Positions 8,847-16,061 of a DNA stretch of 64,000 nt are shown piece by piece (the stretch's first letter is position 1; the number at the start of each line of letters is the position of its first letter). The stretch spans positions 744,001 to 808,000 of the forward strand of contig JACJYL010000001.1 in the NCBI GenBank assembly GCA_020636105.1, given 5' to 3'. The position numbers were made by a program, and so were the translations under genes. The notes below the pieces were generated by a model. It was not told the DNA's origin and did no database searches. It was given only the letters and a program-made list of their open reading frames with translations. The DNA is from Lewinellaceae bacterium. Lineage in GTDB: Bacteria > Bacteroidota > Bacteroidia > Chitinophagales > Saprospiraceae.

Positions 8847-10181
8847 CTATCGCAAAAATAAAAGCCGTTCCCCTGACTTCCCTTCCCTGAAGACTCCATT
8901 ATCATAGGCAAGGTGACCACTCACAATAACCTGCTCTACCCTACCCTGAATCTCCATTCCTTCTATCGGCGACCAGCCACATTTGTAATGTAGGTCTGAT
9001 TTGTCAATTACCTGCTTTTGAGCAGGGTCAAATATTACGACATCAGCCCAATTCCCCTCATCAAGATAACCTCTTTTGTCGATTTGAAAACAGATTGCCG
9101 GCGCATGGCACATTTTTTCAACGATTCGCTCCAGGCTGATCATTCCCTTTTTGTAAAACCCCAACATAATGTTGAGGGAGTGTTGCACCAAAGGCAGACC
9201 ACTGGGAGCAGAAAAATAATTGCCTTGTTTTTCTTCCCATGTATGAGGGGCATGATCGGTGGCTATAATATCGAGTCTGTTATCAAGCAATGCAGGAAAT
9301 AAGGCTTCCTGATGTTCCCTGCTTTTTATAGCAGGATTACACTTTATCAACGACCCCAGAGATTTATAATCATCGCTATTGAAATATAAATGGTGAACAC
9401 AAACTTCTGCGGTGATCTTTTTTTCTTCAAGAGGCAGGGTGTTGGTAAACAAATCCAGTTCATCCCTTGTGGAAATATGTAAAATATGCAGGCGTGCATC
9501 ATGTTTTTTGGCCAGATCCACGGCAAGAGAAGAAGATAGCCAACATGCCTCCACGCTTCGAATCTCAGGGTGCATGCTCACCGGGATATCTTCCCCATAT
9601 TTTTTCCTGAAAATTTCCGTATTATTCCTGATGGTGGTTTCATCCTCACAATGGGTGGCAATCAACATTGGCGTACGGCTAAATAGTCCCTCCAGCGTCA
9701 ACGGATCATCCACCAGCATATTCCCTGTACTGGATCCCATAAAAGCCTTGATCCCGCATACGTTAACCGGATTGGTCTTAAGCACCTCTTCCAGGTTGTC
9801 GTTGGCAGCCCCCATAAAAAAAGAATAATTGGCCAGGGAAGTTTTGGAGGCGATATCGTATTTGTCCTGCAGGAGTTCCTGGGTGAGGGCAGCGGGTTTG
9901 GTGTTGGGCATTTCCATGAAGGAAGTCACTCCCCCTGCCACGGCAGCCCTGGATTCTGTATAAATATTGGCTTTGTGCGTCAATCCAGGTTCTCTGAAAT
10001 GCACCTGGTCATCAATAATTCCAGGCATAATGTACTTTCCAGAGGCATCAATCTCTATATCGGCGGATTTGTCGAGCCCGGTTCCAACTTTAACAATCTT
10101 TCCTTTTTCAATAAAAATATCTCCCTCTACTATTTGTCCCCGATTAATCATTTTCCCGTTACGAATGATGATACTTCCCAT
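8847..10181 (-). CDS. pyrC: Dihydroorotase (class I)
   Basis: 444 residues with the ATG at 10181 (MGSIIIRNGKMINRGQ); longer in-frame starts would overlap murB and add a non-homologous tail. Ring closure of carbamoyl-aspartate to dihydroorotate in pyrimidine synthesis. Amidohydrolase features: metal segment DDQVHFREPG (residues 57-66), carbamylated lysine K145 in GIKAFMGSSTGNM, H177 in ATHCED, H235 in LHILHIST, and aspartate in IIATDHAPH. The first histidine of the usual HxH pair is Q59 here; H61 is kept. It lies 34 bp after murB on the same strand, probably co-transcribed. Confidence 0.88.
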   Translation of the reverse strand: MGSIIIRNGKMINRGQIVEGDIFIEKGKIVKVGTGLDKSADIEIDASGKYIMPGIIDDQVHFREPGLTHKANIYTESRAAVAGGVTSFMEMPNTKPAALTQELLQDKYDIASKTSLANYSFFMGAANDNLEEVLKTNPVNVCGIKAFMGSSTGNMLVDDPLTLEGLFSRTPMLIATHCEDETTIRNNTEIFRKKYGEDIPVSMHPEIRSVEACWLSSSLAVDLAKKHDARLHILHISTRDELDLFTNTLPLEEKKITAEVCVHHLYFNSDDYKSLGSLIKCNPAIKSREHQEALFPALLDNRLDIIATDHAPHTWEEKQGNYFSAPSGLPLVQHSLNIMLGFYKKGMISLERIVEKMCHAPAICFQIDKRGYLDEGNWADVVIFDPAQKQVIDKSDLHYKCGWSPIEGMEIQGRVEQVIVSGHLAYDNGVFREGKSGERLLFLR

Positions 10182-10215
10182 AATTGATTTGTTTAAAAAG
10201 TTGCAAAATCTGACG

Positions 10216-11229
10216 CTAAAGAATATTGACCTCCCGTGAAAGGGACACCCCAAATTTTTTAAAAACATCGTTAGCGATTTCGTCCGAAAGCTTTTTTATT
10301 TCTTCACCCCCTGCTTTCCCGTAATTAACGAGGATCAGGGCCTGTTTTTCATAACACCCGGCATCGCCTCTCCGCCTTCCTTTCCAGCCACATTGCTCTA
10401 TAAGCCAGCCAGCGGGAATTTTCACCCATCCGTCTTTTCCGGGGTAAGAAGGCATGTCCGGAAATTGTGCCTTTATTTTTTCAAAATGAGCCCTTTCGAC
10501 TTCAGGATTTTTAAAAAAACTGCCTGCATTGCCAAGCAAGGTCGGATCGGGTAATTTTGATCGTCTGATTTCGATCACGGCCCTGTGAATATCATAAATC
10601 GTTGGTTGGGAAATGTTATGTTCCTTCAAAAGTGACTGCAGGGCTCCATAATCATCCATTATCCTGTGGCCGGAAGAGGTCAATAAGAAAGAAACTTCGG
10701 TGATACAAAATTTATCTTTCAGCTCATTTTTAAAAATACTGTCGCGATAACCAAACCGGCATTGGGCCCGATCAAAGATCTTCTTTTCCCCGGTCTCCAG
10801 GTCAATGGCTGCTAATTCCCAAAAAACATCTTTCAACTCCACCCCATAGGCACCGATATTTTGAATGGGTGCCGCTCCTACGGTTCCCGGAATCAAAGAA
10901 AGGTTTTCCAATCCGCCAAAACCCTGCATCAGACACCAGACCACAAAATCATGCCATGGTTCACCGGCGCCGGCGGTTACCATGACTTTTTCATCTGTCA
11001 TTCTTTGAAAGCTTCGGCCGGAAAGGGCATTTTTTACCACCAGGTAAGGGAGATCTTTGGTAAACAGCAGGTTGCTGCCGCCGCCAAGAATAAAAATAGG
11101 CAGGTGATCAGTTTTGGATTGAATCAATTCTTCAAGTTGCCTTTCGCTTTCTAAAATCATGAACTGCCCGGCTTTTACTTCGATGCCAAAAGTATTGTAT
11201 TGCGCAAGCGAATGATTTTTCAAAAGCAT
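10216..11229 (-). CDS. murB: UDP-N-acetylenolpyruvoylglucosamine reductase
   Basis: 337 residues, type I MurB. Reduces UDP-GlcNAc-enolpyruvate to UDP-MurNAc with NADPH and FAD in peptidoglycan synthesis. Starts with NHSLAQYNTFGIEVKA as in the family; FAD segments FILGGGSNLLF and IPGTVGAAPIQNIGAYG; catalytic S237 in LGNAGSFFKNP and E333 in LSREVNIL. A promoter box CAAAGATA (TATCTTTG on the - strand) lies at 11248-11255, giving a short leader. pyrC follows. Confidence 0.95.
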   Translation of the reverse strand: MLLKNHSLAQYNTFGIEVKAGQFMILESERQLEELIQSKTDHLPIFILGGGSNLLFTKDLPYLVVKNALSGRSFQRMTDEKVMVTAGAGEPWHDFVVWCLMQGFGGLENLSLIPGTVGAAPIQNIGAYGVELKDVFWELAAIDLETGEKKIFDRAQCRFGYRDSIFKNELKDKFCITEVSFLLTSSGHRIMDDYGALQSLLKEHNISQPTIYDIHRAVIEIRRSKLPDPTLLGNAGSFFKNPEVERAHFEKIKAQFPDMPSYPGKDGWVKIPAGWLIEQCGWKGRRRGDAGCYEKQALILVNYGKAGGEEIKKLSDEIANDVFKKFGVSLSREVNIL

Positions 11230-11247
11230 AGTATTCTATTTAGGAAA

Positions 11248-11255
11248 CAAAGATA
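11248..11255 (-). promoter_or_regulatory. -7 promoter box for murB-pyrC
   Basis: TATCTTTG on the - strand matches TAnnTTTG. It is 18 bp upstream of the murB ATG, so the leader would be roughly a dozen nucleotides. Confidence 0.5.
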
Positions 11256-11296
11256 AAGGAAGCAGGAAAAAGAAAGGCATGCTTTTACATAAAAAA

Positions 11297-11318
11297 GACC
11301 ATACCCGGGAGTATGGTC
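11297..11318 (-). terminator. Intrinsic terminator (copy 1 of a duplicated module)
   Basis: GACCATAC pairs with GTATGGTC around CCGGGA; on the - strand the hairpin is followed by TTTTTTA. It is preceded on that strand by TTCATACTAATCCAAATTTT, nearly the same 20-mer as before the second hairpin. It precedes the murB promoter. Confidence 0.6.
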
Positions 11319-11421
11319 AAAAAATTTGGATTAGTATGAACGGTTCATACTTGGTGGAAAGACTCCCTAATGGCTAAAAAGTTGCATTTTTTCCAGGTTA
11401 TTATCTGTGGGCAAAAAAAAA

Positions 11422-11440
11422 GCCGTGCTCCTGGCACGGC
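11422..11440 (-). terminator. Intrinsic terminator (copy 2 of a duplicated module)
   Basis: GCCGTGC pairs with GCACGGC around TCCTG; on the - strand followed by nine T. Preceded on that strand by TTCATACTAGTCCAAATTTT. No annotated gene ends here. Confidence 0.65.
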
Positions 11441-11741
11441 AACAAAATTTGGACTAGTATGAAAAAACTCTCTTCTTACAGAGAAATCTTATAGGTTTTG
11501 TTTTCAAATGATAGGGTTATTGTATTGTAGATATTTTAAAGACTACGTATATCTGCAAAAGTTGCCCGTTCATGAAAAAAGTTCAATTTTTTTCGACAAA
11601 ATGATATTGTCACTAGTTGAATGAATGGGATAAGAAGAAACTTAGTACTCTTTTACGCAGGTTTGAAGGAATTGATTCAAAAAGAGTCTGTTTTTTTTCA
11701 AAATAAAATAATAATGCCTAACCAATTTTTAAAAAAAGTAG

Positions 11742-11749
11742 TATTTTTG
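11742..11749 (+). promoter_or_regulatory. -7 promoter box for tRNA-Val
   Basis: TATTTTTG fits TAnnTTTG, about 46 bp before the mature 5' end of the tRNA. Confidence 0.55.
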
Positions 11750-11795
11750 CGCCCTGGGAGTAATTCCAATGTTTCTTTGTCATGAGGAAATTTAT

Positions 11796-11870
11796 GAGGG
11801 TATAGCTCAGTTGGTTTAGAGCGCTTGCTTGACAGGCAAGAGGTCCGCAGTTCGAGTCTGCGTATCCTCA
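11796..11870 (+). tRNA. tRNA-Val (anticodon GAC)
   Basis: 75-nt cloverleaf. Acceptor GAGGGTA/TATCCTC (one G-T pair), D stem GCTC/GAGC, anticodon stem CTTGC/GCAAG with loop TTGACAG giving GAC, T stem CGCAG/CTGCG with TTCGAGT loop, discriminator A. CCA is not encoded. Confidence 0.95.
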
Positions 11871-11920
11871 CTCACTTTTTAAGAGAAAATCCTTTCTCTT
11901 TATTCCTTGGTAATTTGTTT

Positions 11921-12133
11921 CTAGATTTTTCCACCCTTCATCACGAAGGAGACGTCCTCGAGTACTTTAATATTATCCAATGGATTTCCTTCTACCCAAA
12001 CGGCCCAATCCGTGTGCATGGATTCTCCGTCAAATACCCGGTCGGCTAAAAGTAGATACCCTTCATCCTGCGCAAAAAGGGAAACATTAAATACAAAAAG
12101 GAAAACCGTAATAATTATTTTTTTCATAAACAT
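11921..12133 (-). pseudogene. Amidohydrolase remnant: signal peptide and both ends joined, core deleted
   Basis: An intact 70-codon frame. Residues 1-21 (from MKKIIITVFLFVFNVSLFAQ) are a signal peptide. GYLLLADRVFDGESMHTDW is the usual start of secreted imidazolonepropionase-like amidohydrolases, and GNPLDNIKVLEDVSFVMKGG is their usual C-terminal end. The catalytic barrel of roughly 350 residues that should lie between is missing. The join falls in VEGN, a tetrapeptide that full-length members commonly carry near both ends, so a deletion between short direct repeats is the simplest explanation. Without metal ligands it cannot be an enzyme; it could still be expressed as a small exported peptide. 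Confidence 0.7.
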
Positions 12134-12265
12134 AATTGATTTGGTATCTGCTAAGCTTATATCTTACAGGCAATTATAACACATACCTTTCAAAACTAGT
12201 CTAAAGTCCTTCCTAATTTCTTTTGTAAAATCTACATCGGTATTTGGAATTAGTCAATTAAGTTT

Positions 12266-12273
12266 TAATTTTG
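12266..12273 (+). promoter_or_regulatory. -7 promoter box before the four-helix-bundle gene
   Basis: TAATTTTG, about 40 bp upstream of the ATG at 12315. Confidence 0.5.
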
Positions 12274-12314
12274 CCCATTATCTTCAGTGGTGATAAAAGT
12301 TACAACCCAATTGG

Positions 12315-12668
12315 ATGTTCGATTTTGAAAAATTAGATATTTACCAGCATTTGAATCGACTATCGGTTGACATACTCAAATTTATGGCCGAAGATATCGC
12401 TATTGATGTTTATTATAAAAAACAACTCAAAGAAGCCATTTTAAAATCGCTTTATCACCTGACAGAAAGTACAGGTAGAATGGAAATCACCGACAAGAAA
12501 AATTTTATCGTTTCCTCCAGGTGTGCCATTTTTGAATGTGTGGCGATTTTACATGTGATTGACGGCGTATTTAACCTCGCGCCGGATAAATATGAAGACT
12601 TCTACGACAGAATGACAAGTGCTTCCAAAATGTTACTTGCCATGTATCGTAGTTTCGAAAGAAAATAA
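12315..12668 (+). CDS. Four-helix-bundle protein (23S rRNA intervening-sequence / S23 family)
   Basis: 117 residues, all alpha. FEKLDIYQHLNRLSVDILKFM, the paired basic/hydrophobic helix 2, and the FIVSSRCAIFECVAILHVI helix fit the four-helix-bundle family (TIGR02436-type) first seen in intervening sequences of 23S rRNA genes but common as stand-alone genes in Bacteroidota. Molecular role unknown. It sits between tRNA-Val and two tRNA-Pro genes; the stop is only 6 bp before tRNA-Pro(GGG), so they are probably co-transcribed. Confidence 0.75.
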   Translation: MFDFEKLDIYQHLNRLSVDILKFMAEDIAIDVYYKKQLKEAILKSLYHLTESTGRMEITDKKNFIVSSRCAIFECVAILHVIDGVFNLAPDKYEDFYDRMTSASKMLLAMYRSFERK

Positions 12669-12674
12669 TATTTT

Positions 12675-12750
<76 letters not shown>

Positions 12751-12784
12751 AATTTCAATAAACCTCACCACTTCATTCATTCCT

Positions 12785-12858
12785 CGGGATGTGGCGCAGC
12801 CCGGTAGCGCACTTCGTTCGGGACGAAGGGGCCGCAGGTTCAAATCCTGTCATCCCGA
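12785..12858 (+). tRNA. tRNA-Pro (anticodon CGG)
   Basis: 74 nt. Same acceptor and T arm as the preceding tRNA-Pro; D stem GCGC/GCGC; anticodon stem CTTCG/CGAAG with loop TTCGGGA giving CGG; discriminator A. The shared 3' halves make a long direct repeat between the two genes. Confidence 0.95.
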
Positions 12859-12901
12859 CTCTTTATTCGACAATATTTCCAAACCTAATTCTTTCCATCC
12901 G

Positions 12902-12923
12902 TTCTGTAACAGAGGTTACAGAA
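12902..12923. promoter_or_regulatory. Palindromic operator before the thioredoxin operon (Crp/Fnr-like geometry)
   Basis: TTCTGTAAC and GTTACAGAA are perfect inverted arms around AGAG. The core TGTAA-N6-TTACA has the 5-6-5 layout of Crp/Fnr-family sites (TGTGA-N6-TCACA). It ends 18 bp before the -7 box at 12942, i.e. over the -33 region. No T-run follows, so it is unlikely to be a tRNA terminator. Confidence 0.55.
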
Positions 12924-12941
12924 TCTATTCTATCCAGGTCC

Positions 12942-12949
12942 TAGATTTG
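12942..12949 (+). promoter_or_regulatory. -7 promoter box for the thioredoxin operon
   Basis: TAGATTTG fits TAnnTTTG, 68 bp before the ATG at 13018. Confidence 0.5.
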
Positions 12950-13017
12950 CACTATTATATTTCATCACAGAGGTGATTTTTGGAAATTATTATTTTTTAA
13001 ATTAAAATATTTAAATT

Positions 13018-13365
13018 ATGACACTGCAAACGAATCTGGACCATATTGAAACCGCTGATCAATTTAGTGAAATCATCAACAAAAATGAAAATGTCATGAT
13101 TTGCTGTGGAAGGATGGGCCCTATGTGTCTGCCTGTGTATGCAGAAATGGAGGATATTTCCGGGGAATGTGACAATGTTAAATTTTATGACATGCTTTTC
13201 GACAACCCGCACGCTGCCGTTGTTCGTAATCTTCCGGAATGTTCGACCTTCATGGGACTTCCGTTTACCGTTTATTTCAAAAACGGACAACTTGTAAAAG
13301 CGACCAGCAGCATACAATCCCGCGAGCAAATTATGGATATTCTGAACGAAAATTTTTGCAACTAA
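13018..13365 (+). CDS. Atypical thioredoxin-like protein (CGRMGPMC active-site region)
   Basis: 115 residues with thioredoxin-fold pattern: ENVMICCGRMGPMCLPVYAEME places cysteines (C29, C30, C37) where WCGPC is expected, and GLPFTVYFKNGQLV gives the cis-proline (LPFT) and the following strand. The canonical W-C-G-P-C is absent; C30 and C37 are six residues apart. It is followed after 91 bp by a thioredoxin-reductase-type flavoprotein, its likely electron donor. Role inferred: cytoplasmic thiol-disulfide exchange with a restricted set of partners. Similar CGRMGPM-type proteins are known to me from anaerobes, but I cannot check homologues here. Confidence 0.75.
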   Translation: MTLQTNLDHIETADQFSEIINKNENVMICCGRMGPMCLPVYAEMEDISGECDNVKFYDMLFDNPHAAVVRNLPECSTFMGLPFTVYFKNGQLVKATSSIQSREQIMDILNENFCN

Positions 13366-13456
13366 AGAAGCATAAACTATGGGGTATCGGGGGGATTGGA
13401 TCCGTCCAGACCTCCGGTATCCTGAGTTTATTTCATCAACATATAATCCGCATATT

Positions 13457-14407
13457 ATGGATGAAAATCATTATGATGTTATCGTTATCGGGGCTGGCCC
13501 TGCGGGACTGACCGCCGGAATTTACCTGTCCAGAGCAAAGATGAAAACCCTGATTATCAATAAAGGGGTATCCGGGGGACAAATGGTGCTGACGCATGAG
13601 GTAGCCAATTATCCGGGAGTGGAAAACATTAGCGGATATATGCTCTCCAGAACCATGGCACGACAGGCACAATCCTTTGGATGCAAGATCATTTCCAATG
13701 CCACCGTGGAGGATCTTTCGCTGGAGGGAGAAGTGAAAAGTGTTTCGATTTCAGGGAAAGGCATCTTTACGGCCCAATCCATTATTTTGGCGTCTGGAGG
13801 GAAATCAAGGCAACTTGGTGTCCCCGGTGAAAAAGAATTTTCAGGAAAAGGTATCTCCTATTGCGCCACCTGTGACGGAGATTTTTTCCAGGATAAGGAG
13901 ATTATCGTGGTCGGTGGCGGCAACTCCGCCCTCGAAGAGGCTGTCTCCCTGACTCAATATGCATCAAAGGTGACTATCGTGCATCAATTCGATCATTTCC
14001 AGGCCTATGAACATGCTATTGACGAAGCTAAAGGCAATGCTAAAATTGATTTCATCATGAGCTCAACGATCAGCCAGTTTCACGGTGACGGCAAACTCAA
14101 TAAAGTGACCATTAAAAACCTGGAAACTCAGATAGAAATGGAGAAACAAATTGACGGGGTGTTCATTTTTATCGGGTATGTGCCCCGAACTGATTTTCTA
14201 AAACACAAGGTAAAACTAAATCAATGGGGTGAAATACTCACCGACAGCGATCTGGAAACCAATGTAAAAGGGGTTTATGCTGCCGGAGACGCCCGTGCTA
14301 AAAAATACAGGCAAATAACCACGGCCACAGCAGATGGAACGATTGCTGCACTCAATGCCATTGCTTATGTAAACGAATATAAGAAAGCCAACGTTTTGGC
14401 CTTCTAG
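13457..14407 (+). CDS. Thioredoxin-disulfide reductase-like flavoprotein, NADPH motif missing
   Basis: 316 residues from the ATG at 13457 (MDENHYDVIVIGAG); an earlier in-frame start at 13379 adds 26 non-homologous residues. FAD motif GAGPAG (12-17), redox-active C136-A-T-C139, second Rossmann motif GGGNSALEEA (153-162), C-terminal FAD motif GVYAAGDAR. In standard TrxB the second domain has HRRxxxR, which binds the NADPH 2'-phosphate; here it reads HQFDHFQ (176-182), so all three arginines are absent. NADH, ferredoxin or another donor is therefore likelier than NADPH. Forms an operon with the atypical thioredoxin before it. Confidence 0.87.
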   Translation: MDENHYDVIVIGAGPAGLTAGIYLSRAKMKTLIINKGVSGGQMVLTHEVANYPGVENISGYMLSRTMARQAQSFGCKIISNATVEDLSLEGEVKSVSISGKGIFTAQSIILASGGKSRQLGVPGEKEFSGKGISYCATCDGDFFQDKEIIVVGGGNSALEEAVSLTQYASKVTIVHQFDHFQAYEHAIDEAKGNAKIDFIMSSTISQFHGDGKLNKVTIKNLETQIEMEKQIDGVFIFIGYVPRTDFLKHKVKLNQWGEILTDSDLETNVKGVYAAGDARAKKYRQITTATADGTIAALNAIAYVNEYKKANVLAF

Positions 14408-14442
14408 GAATCCCCTCCCCAATTCTGGACTCGGTCCGGATT

Positions 14443-14476
14443 ATCCCGAATTTTGCAAAGTGTCAAAATTCGGGAT
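14443..14476 (+). terminator. Intrinsic terminator of the thioredoxin operon (ATCCCGAATTTTG repeat family)
   Basis: ATCCCGAATTTTG (14443-14455) pairs perfectly with CAAAATTCGGGAT (14464-14476) and is followed by TTTCTTTTC. The arm is shared with hairpins at 28829, 43071 and 49154 and with the sequence flanking the IS110 element. Confidence 0.8.
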
Positions 14477-14658
14477 TTTCTTTTCATTTATCGCTTAACA
14501 TTTTACGGTACAATCAATAAAACAGGTATTTATACCCTTTCCCGCCTATTGAAATTCCCTGACCTTTGATGTATTGAATATTACAACTTAGCCGTGTTAA
14601 CACCAAAACCTAAAACCATACCATTCTCACCCCCCAACACCGGAGGTGAAAAATTGTA

Positions 14659-14674
14659 CTGTTTGTTCAAACAG
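14659..14674. promoter_or_regulatory. Inverted repeat upstream of the lod-type operon
   Basis: CTGTTTG-TT-CAAACAG is a perfect 7-bp inverted repeat 46 bp before the ATG at 14721. The remainder of the gap 14477-14720 is AT-rich with no gene; a TAnnTTTG box is not evident. It may be an operator or simply chance. Confidence 0.35.
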
Positions 14675-14720
14675 GGTTGAAGTTAATGAGGCTTCATCTA
14701 TCACCTAAAAGCTATTATTT

Positions 14721-16022
14721 ATGCAAAATTCATCACAACGGAACAAACCATTCAGTCTGATTCTTGCCTTTCTTTTTTGTCTGTTTTTACTCCAGACATG
14801 CAAACAAGCCGTCACTGTCCCTCCCGAAAATGAGGTTGAAGGAGAGGAATTGATCGAAACCCCGAATTTAGGGCAAACTTTTCCGATGCCTGATCCAGCC
14901 GCCTTTAAAGCTTCCTCCAATTTTGATTTTCACCAAATCTCCTGGGAATATTTCCTGTGGCTAACCAGCAAGGTAGATATGGATCATTTGGTATTTGACA
15001 CCATGTATACGGACAAAGCCATCCTGCCAGAATTTAAAGAGGACAAAAACCATATTTTAGGCGGAGTAAATCAGGCCGAATCCAATGGTATTGTGGTCGA
15101 TACAAATGGCCGCGCCGTATATACTACTATGTCCATAAACGGCACTTACAGGGATTTTGTATTAGAAAACAAACTCTATGATCCTGCTGCGTTTCAGAAT
15201 TTCCCCGCAGATACGACTTTTCCTGTGGGGGCACTTTCCTTGAAACTGGCCTGGAAACTCGTCGGTGAAGGAGAGGATGTCAGCAATTTTTATACCACAG
15301 AAGCCGAGATCCAGTTACTGGAGGAGGTAGATGGGCTGGTTACGATTCCAGATAATCCCAAAACACAGAAAAATGTAAAAGTAGCCCTCGTAGGATTTCA
15401 CATTGCAGTGGTGGTCGAAGGGCATCCGGAGGCTATTTGGGCAACTTTCGAGCACGTCGACAATGCACCTTACCTGGCGGCCAACGCCCAGCGGGATGGC
15501 GGAGTTTCGGAATTGAATCATACCTTTTACAACAAGGATACCAAACTCGCCGATGTGAACCAGAATAATGCTCCCATTTTGACTTTAGACGCTGCCACTC
15601 AAAAATTGTCCCCTGTTACCCAGGTGGCGCTTCAATTCCGAAGAGGAGGAGGCAACAGCATCAACCAAAATAATATCGATGAAATTAATGAAATGATGCA
15701 TGCAAAACTGGATGAAAAATCCATTTGGAGAAATTACATTGAAATAGGAGCCGTTTGGTTTAAGGTTGCGGATGGTCTGAAACCTGACTGGAACCCGAAT
15801 ACCGATCAAAATACCCTGATCACCGGTTCCGTTCAATTGTCCAACTCGGTGATTGAAACTTTCACGCAAAATATAGTTTCGCAGAACGAATGTTTCAGTT
15901 GCCACAATACCATGACCACTACAAACACTCCGGACGGGCTGCCGATCCTCCCGGGAAAAAATGTGAGTACCAGCCATATTTTGCTAAAAAATTACCTCGG
16001 ACAGCGGGTTTCCAGGTTTTAA
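14721..16022 (+). CDS. Predicted haem-c lipoprotein next to lodA/lodB homologues
   Basis: 433 residues, no family recognised. A hydrophobic leader ends at LLFLLQTC-type residues with C27 as a plausible lipobox cysteine, so it is probably an exported lipoprotein. One CxxCH site, C391-F-S-C394-H395 in NECFSCHNT, predicts covalently bound haem c near the C-terminus. The middle (about 60-370) looks globular: FHQISWEYFLWLTSKV, FPVGALSLKLAWKLV, VALVGFHIAVVVEGHPEAIWATFEHVDN. The lodA-type gene starts 40 bp downstream, so the two are probably one operon. Inferred role: electron acceptor or accessory partner of the quinone-cofactor enzyme. Redox potential and second haem ligand are unknown. Confidence 0.65.
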   Translation: MQNSSQRNKPFSLILAFLFCLFLLQTCKQAVTVPPENEVEGEELIETPNLGQTFPMPDPAAFKASSNFDFHQISWEYFLWLTSKVDMDHLVFDTMYTDKAILPEFKEDKNHILGGVNQAESNGIVVDTNGRAVYTTMSINGTYRDFVLENKLYDPAAFQNFPADTTFPVGALSLKLAWKLVGEGEDVSNFYTTEAEIQLLEEVDGLVTIPDNPKTQKNVKVALVGFHIAVVVEGHPEAIWATFEHVDNAPYLAANAQRDGGVSELNHTFYNKDTKLADVNQNNAPILTLDAATQKLSPVTQVALQFRRGGGNSINQNNIDEINEMMHAKLDEKSIWRNYIEIGAVWFKVADGLKPDWNPNTDQNTLITGSVQLSNSVIETFTQNIVSQNECFSCHNTMTTTNTPDGLPILPGKNVSTSHILLKNYLGQRVSRF

Positions 16023-16061
16023 CCCCACCCCTATTTTTTTATCTTCAAAACTAAAAACATC

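Larger units (their letters stand above)
11256..11741. other. Intergenic region without a recognised gene; two orphan minus-strand terminators
   Basis: No convincing protein gene in about 490 bp. The - strand carries only short frames, e.g. an 18-codon one starting at 11574 (MNGQLLQIYVVFKISTIQ) and a 20-codon open stretch ending ENKTYKISL near 11477-11536. Two hairpins with T-runs, both oriented to stop leftward transcription, lie at 11297-11318 and 11422-11440. This suggests a short leftward transcript (small RNA or leader) from this region, or a decayed gene. Confidence 0.4.

Noticed and set aside
10182..10268. 29-codon N-terminal extension of dihydroorotase
   Set aside because: Overlaps the murB 3' end and does not resemble any PyrC N-terminus.
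12791..12976. 61-codon open frame
   Set aside because: Lies across the tRNA-Pro(CGG) gene and the thioredoxin operator; the coding appearance is a by-product of the tRNA sequence.
13379..13456. 26-codon N-terminal extension of the thioredoxin reductase
   Set aside because: The Rossmann start DVIVIGAGPAG follows the ATG at 13457 at the normal distance; the extension has no counterpart in the family.
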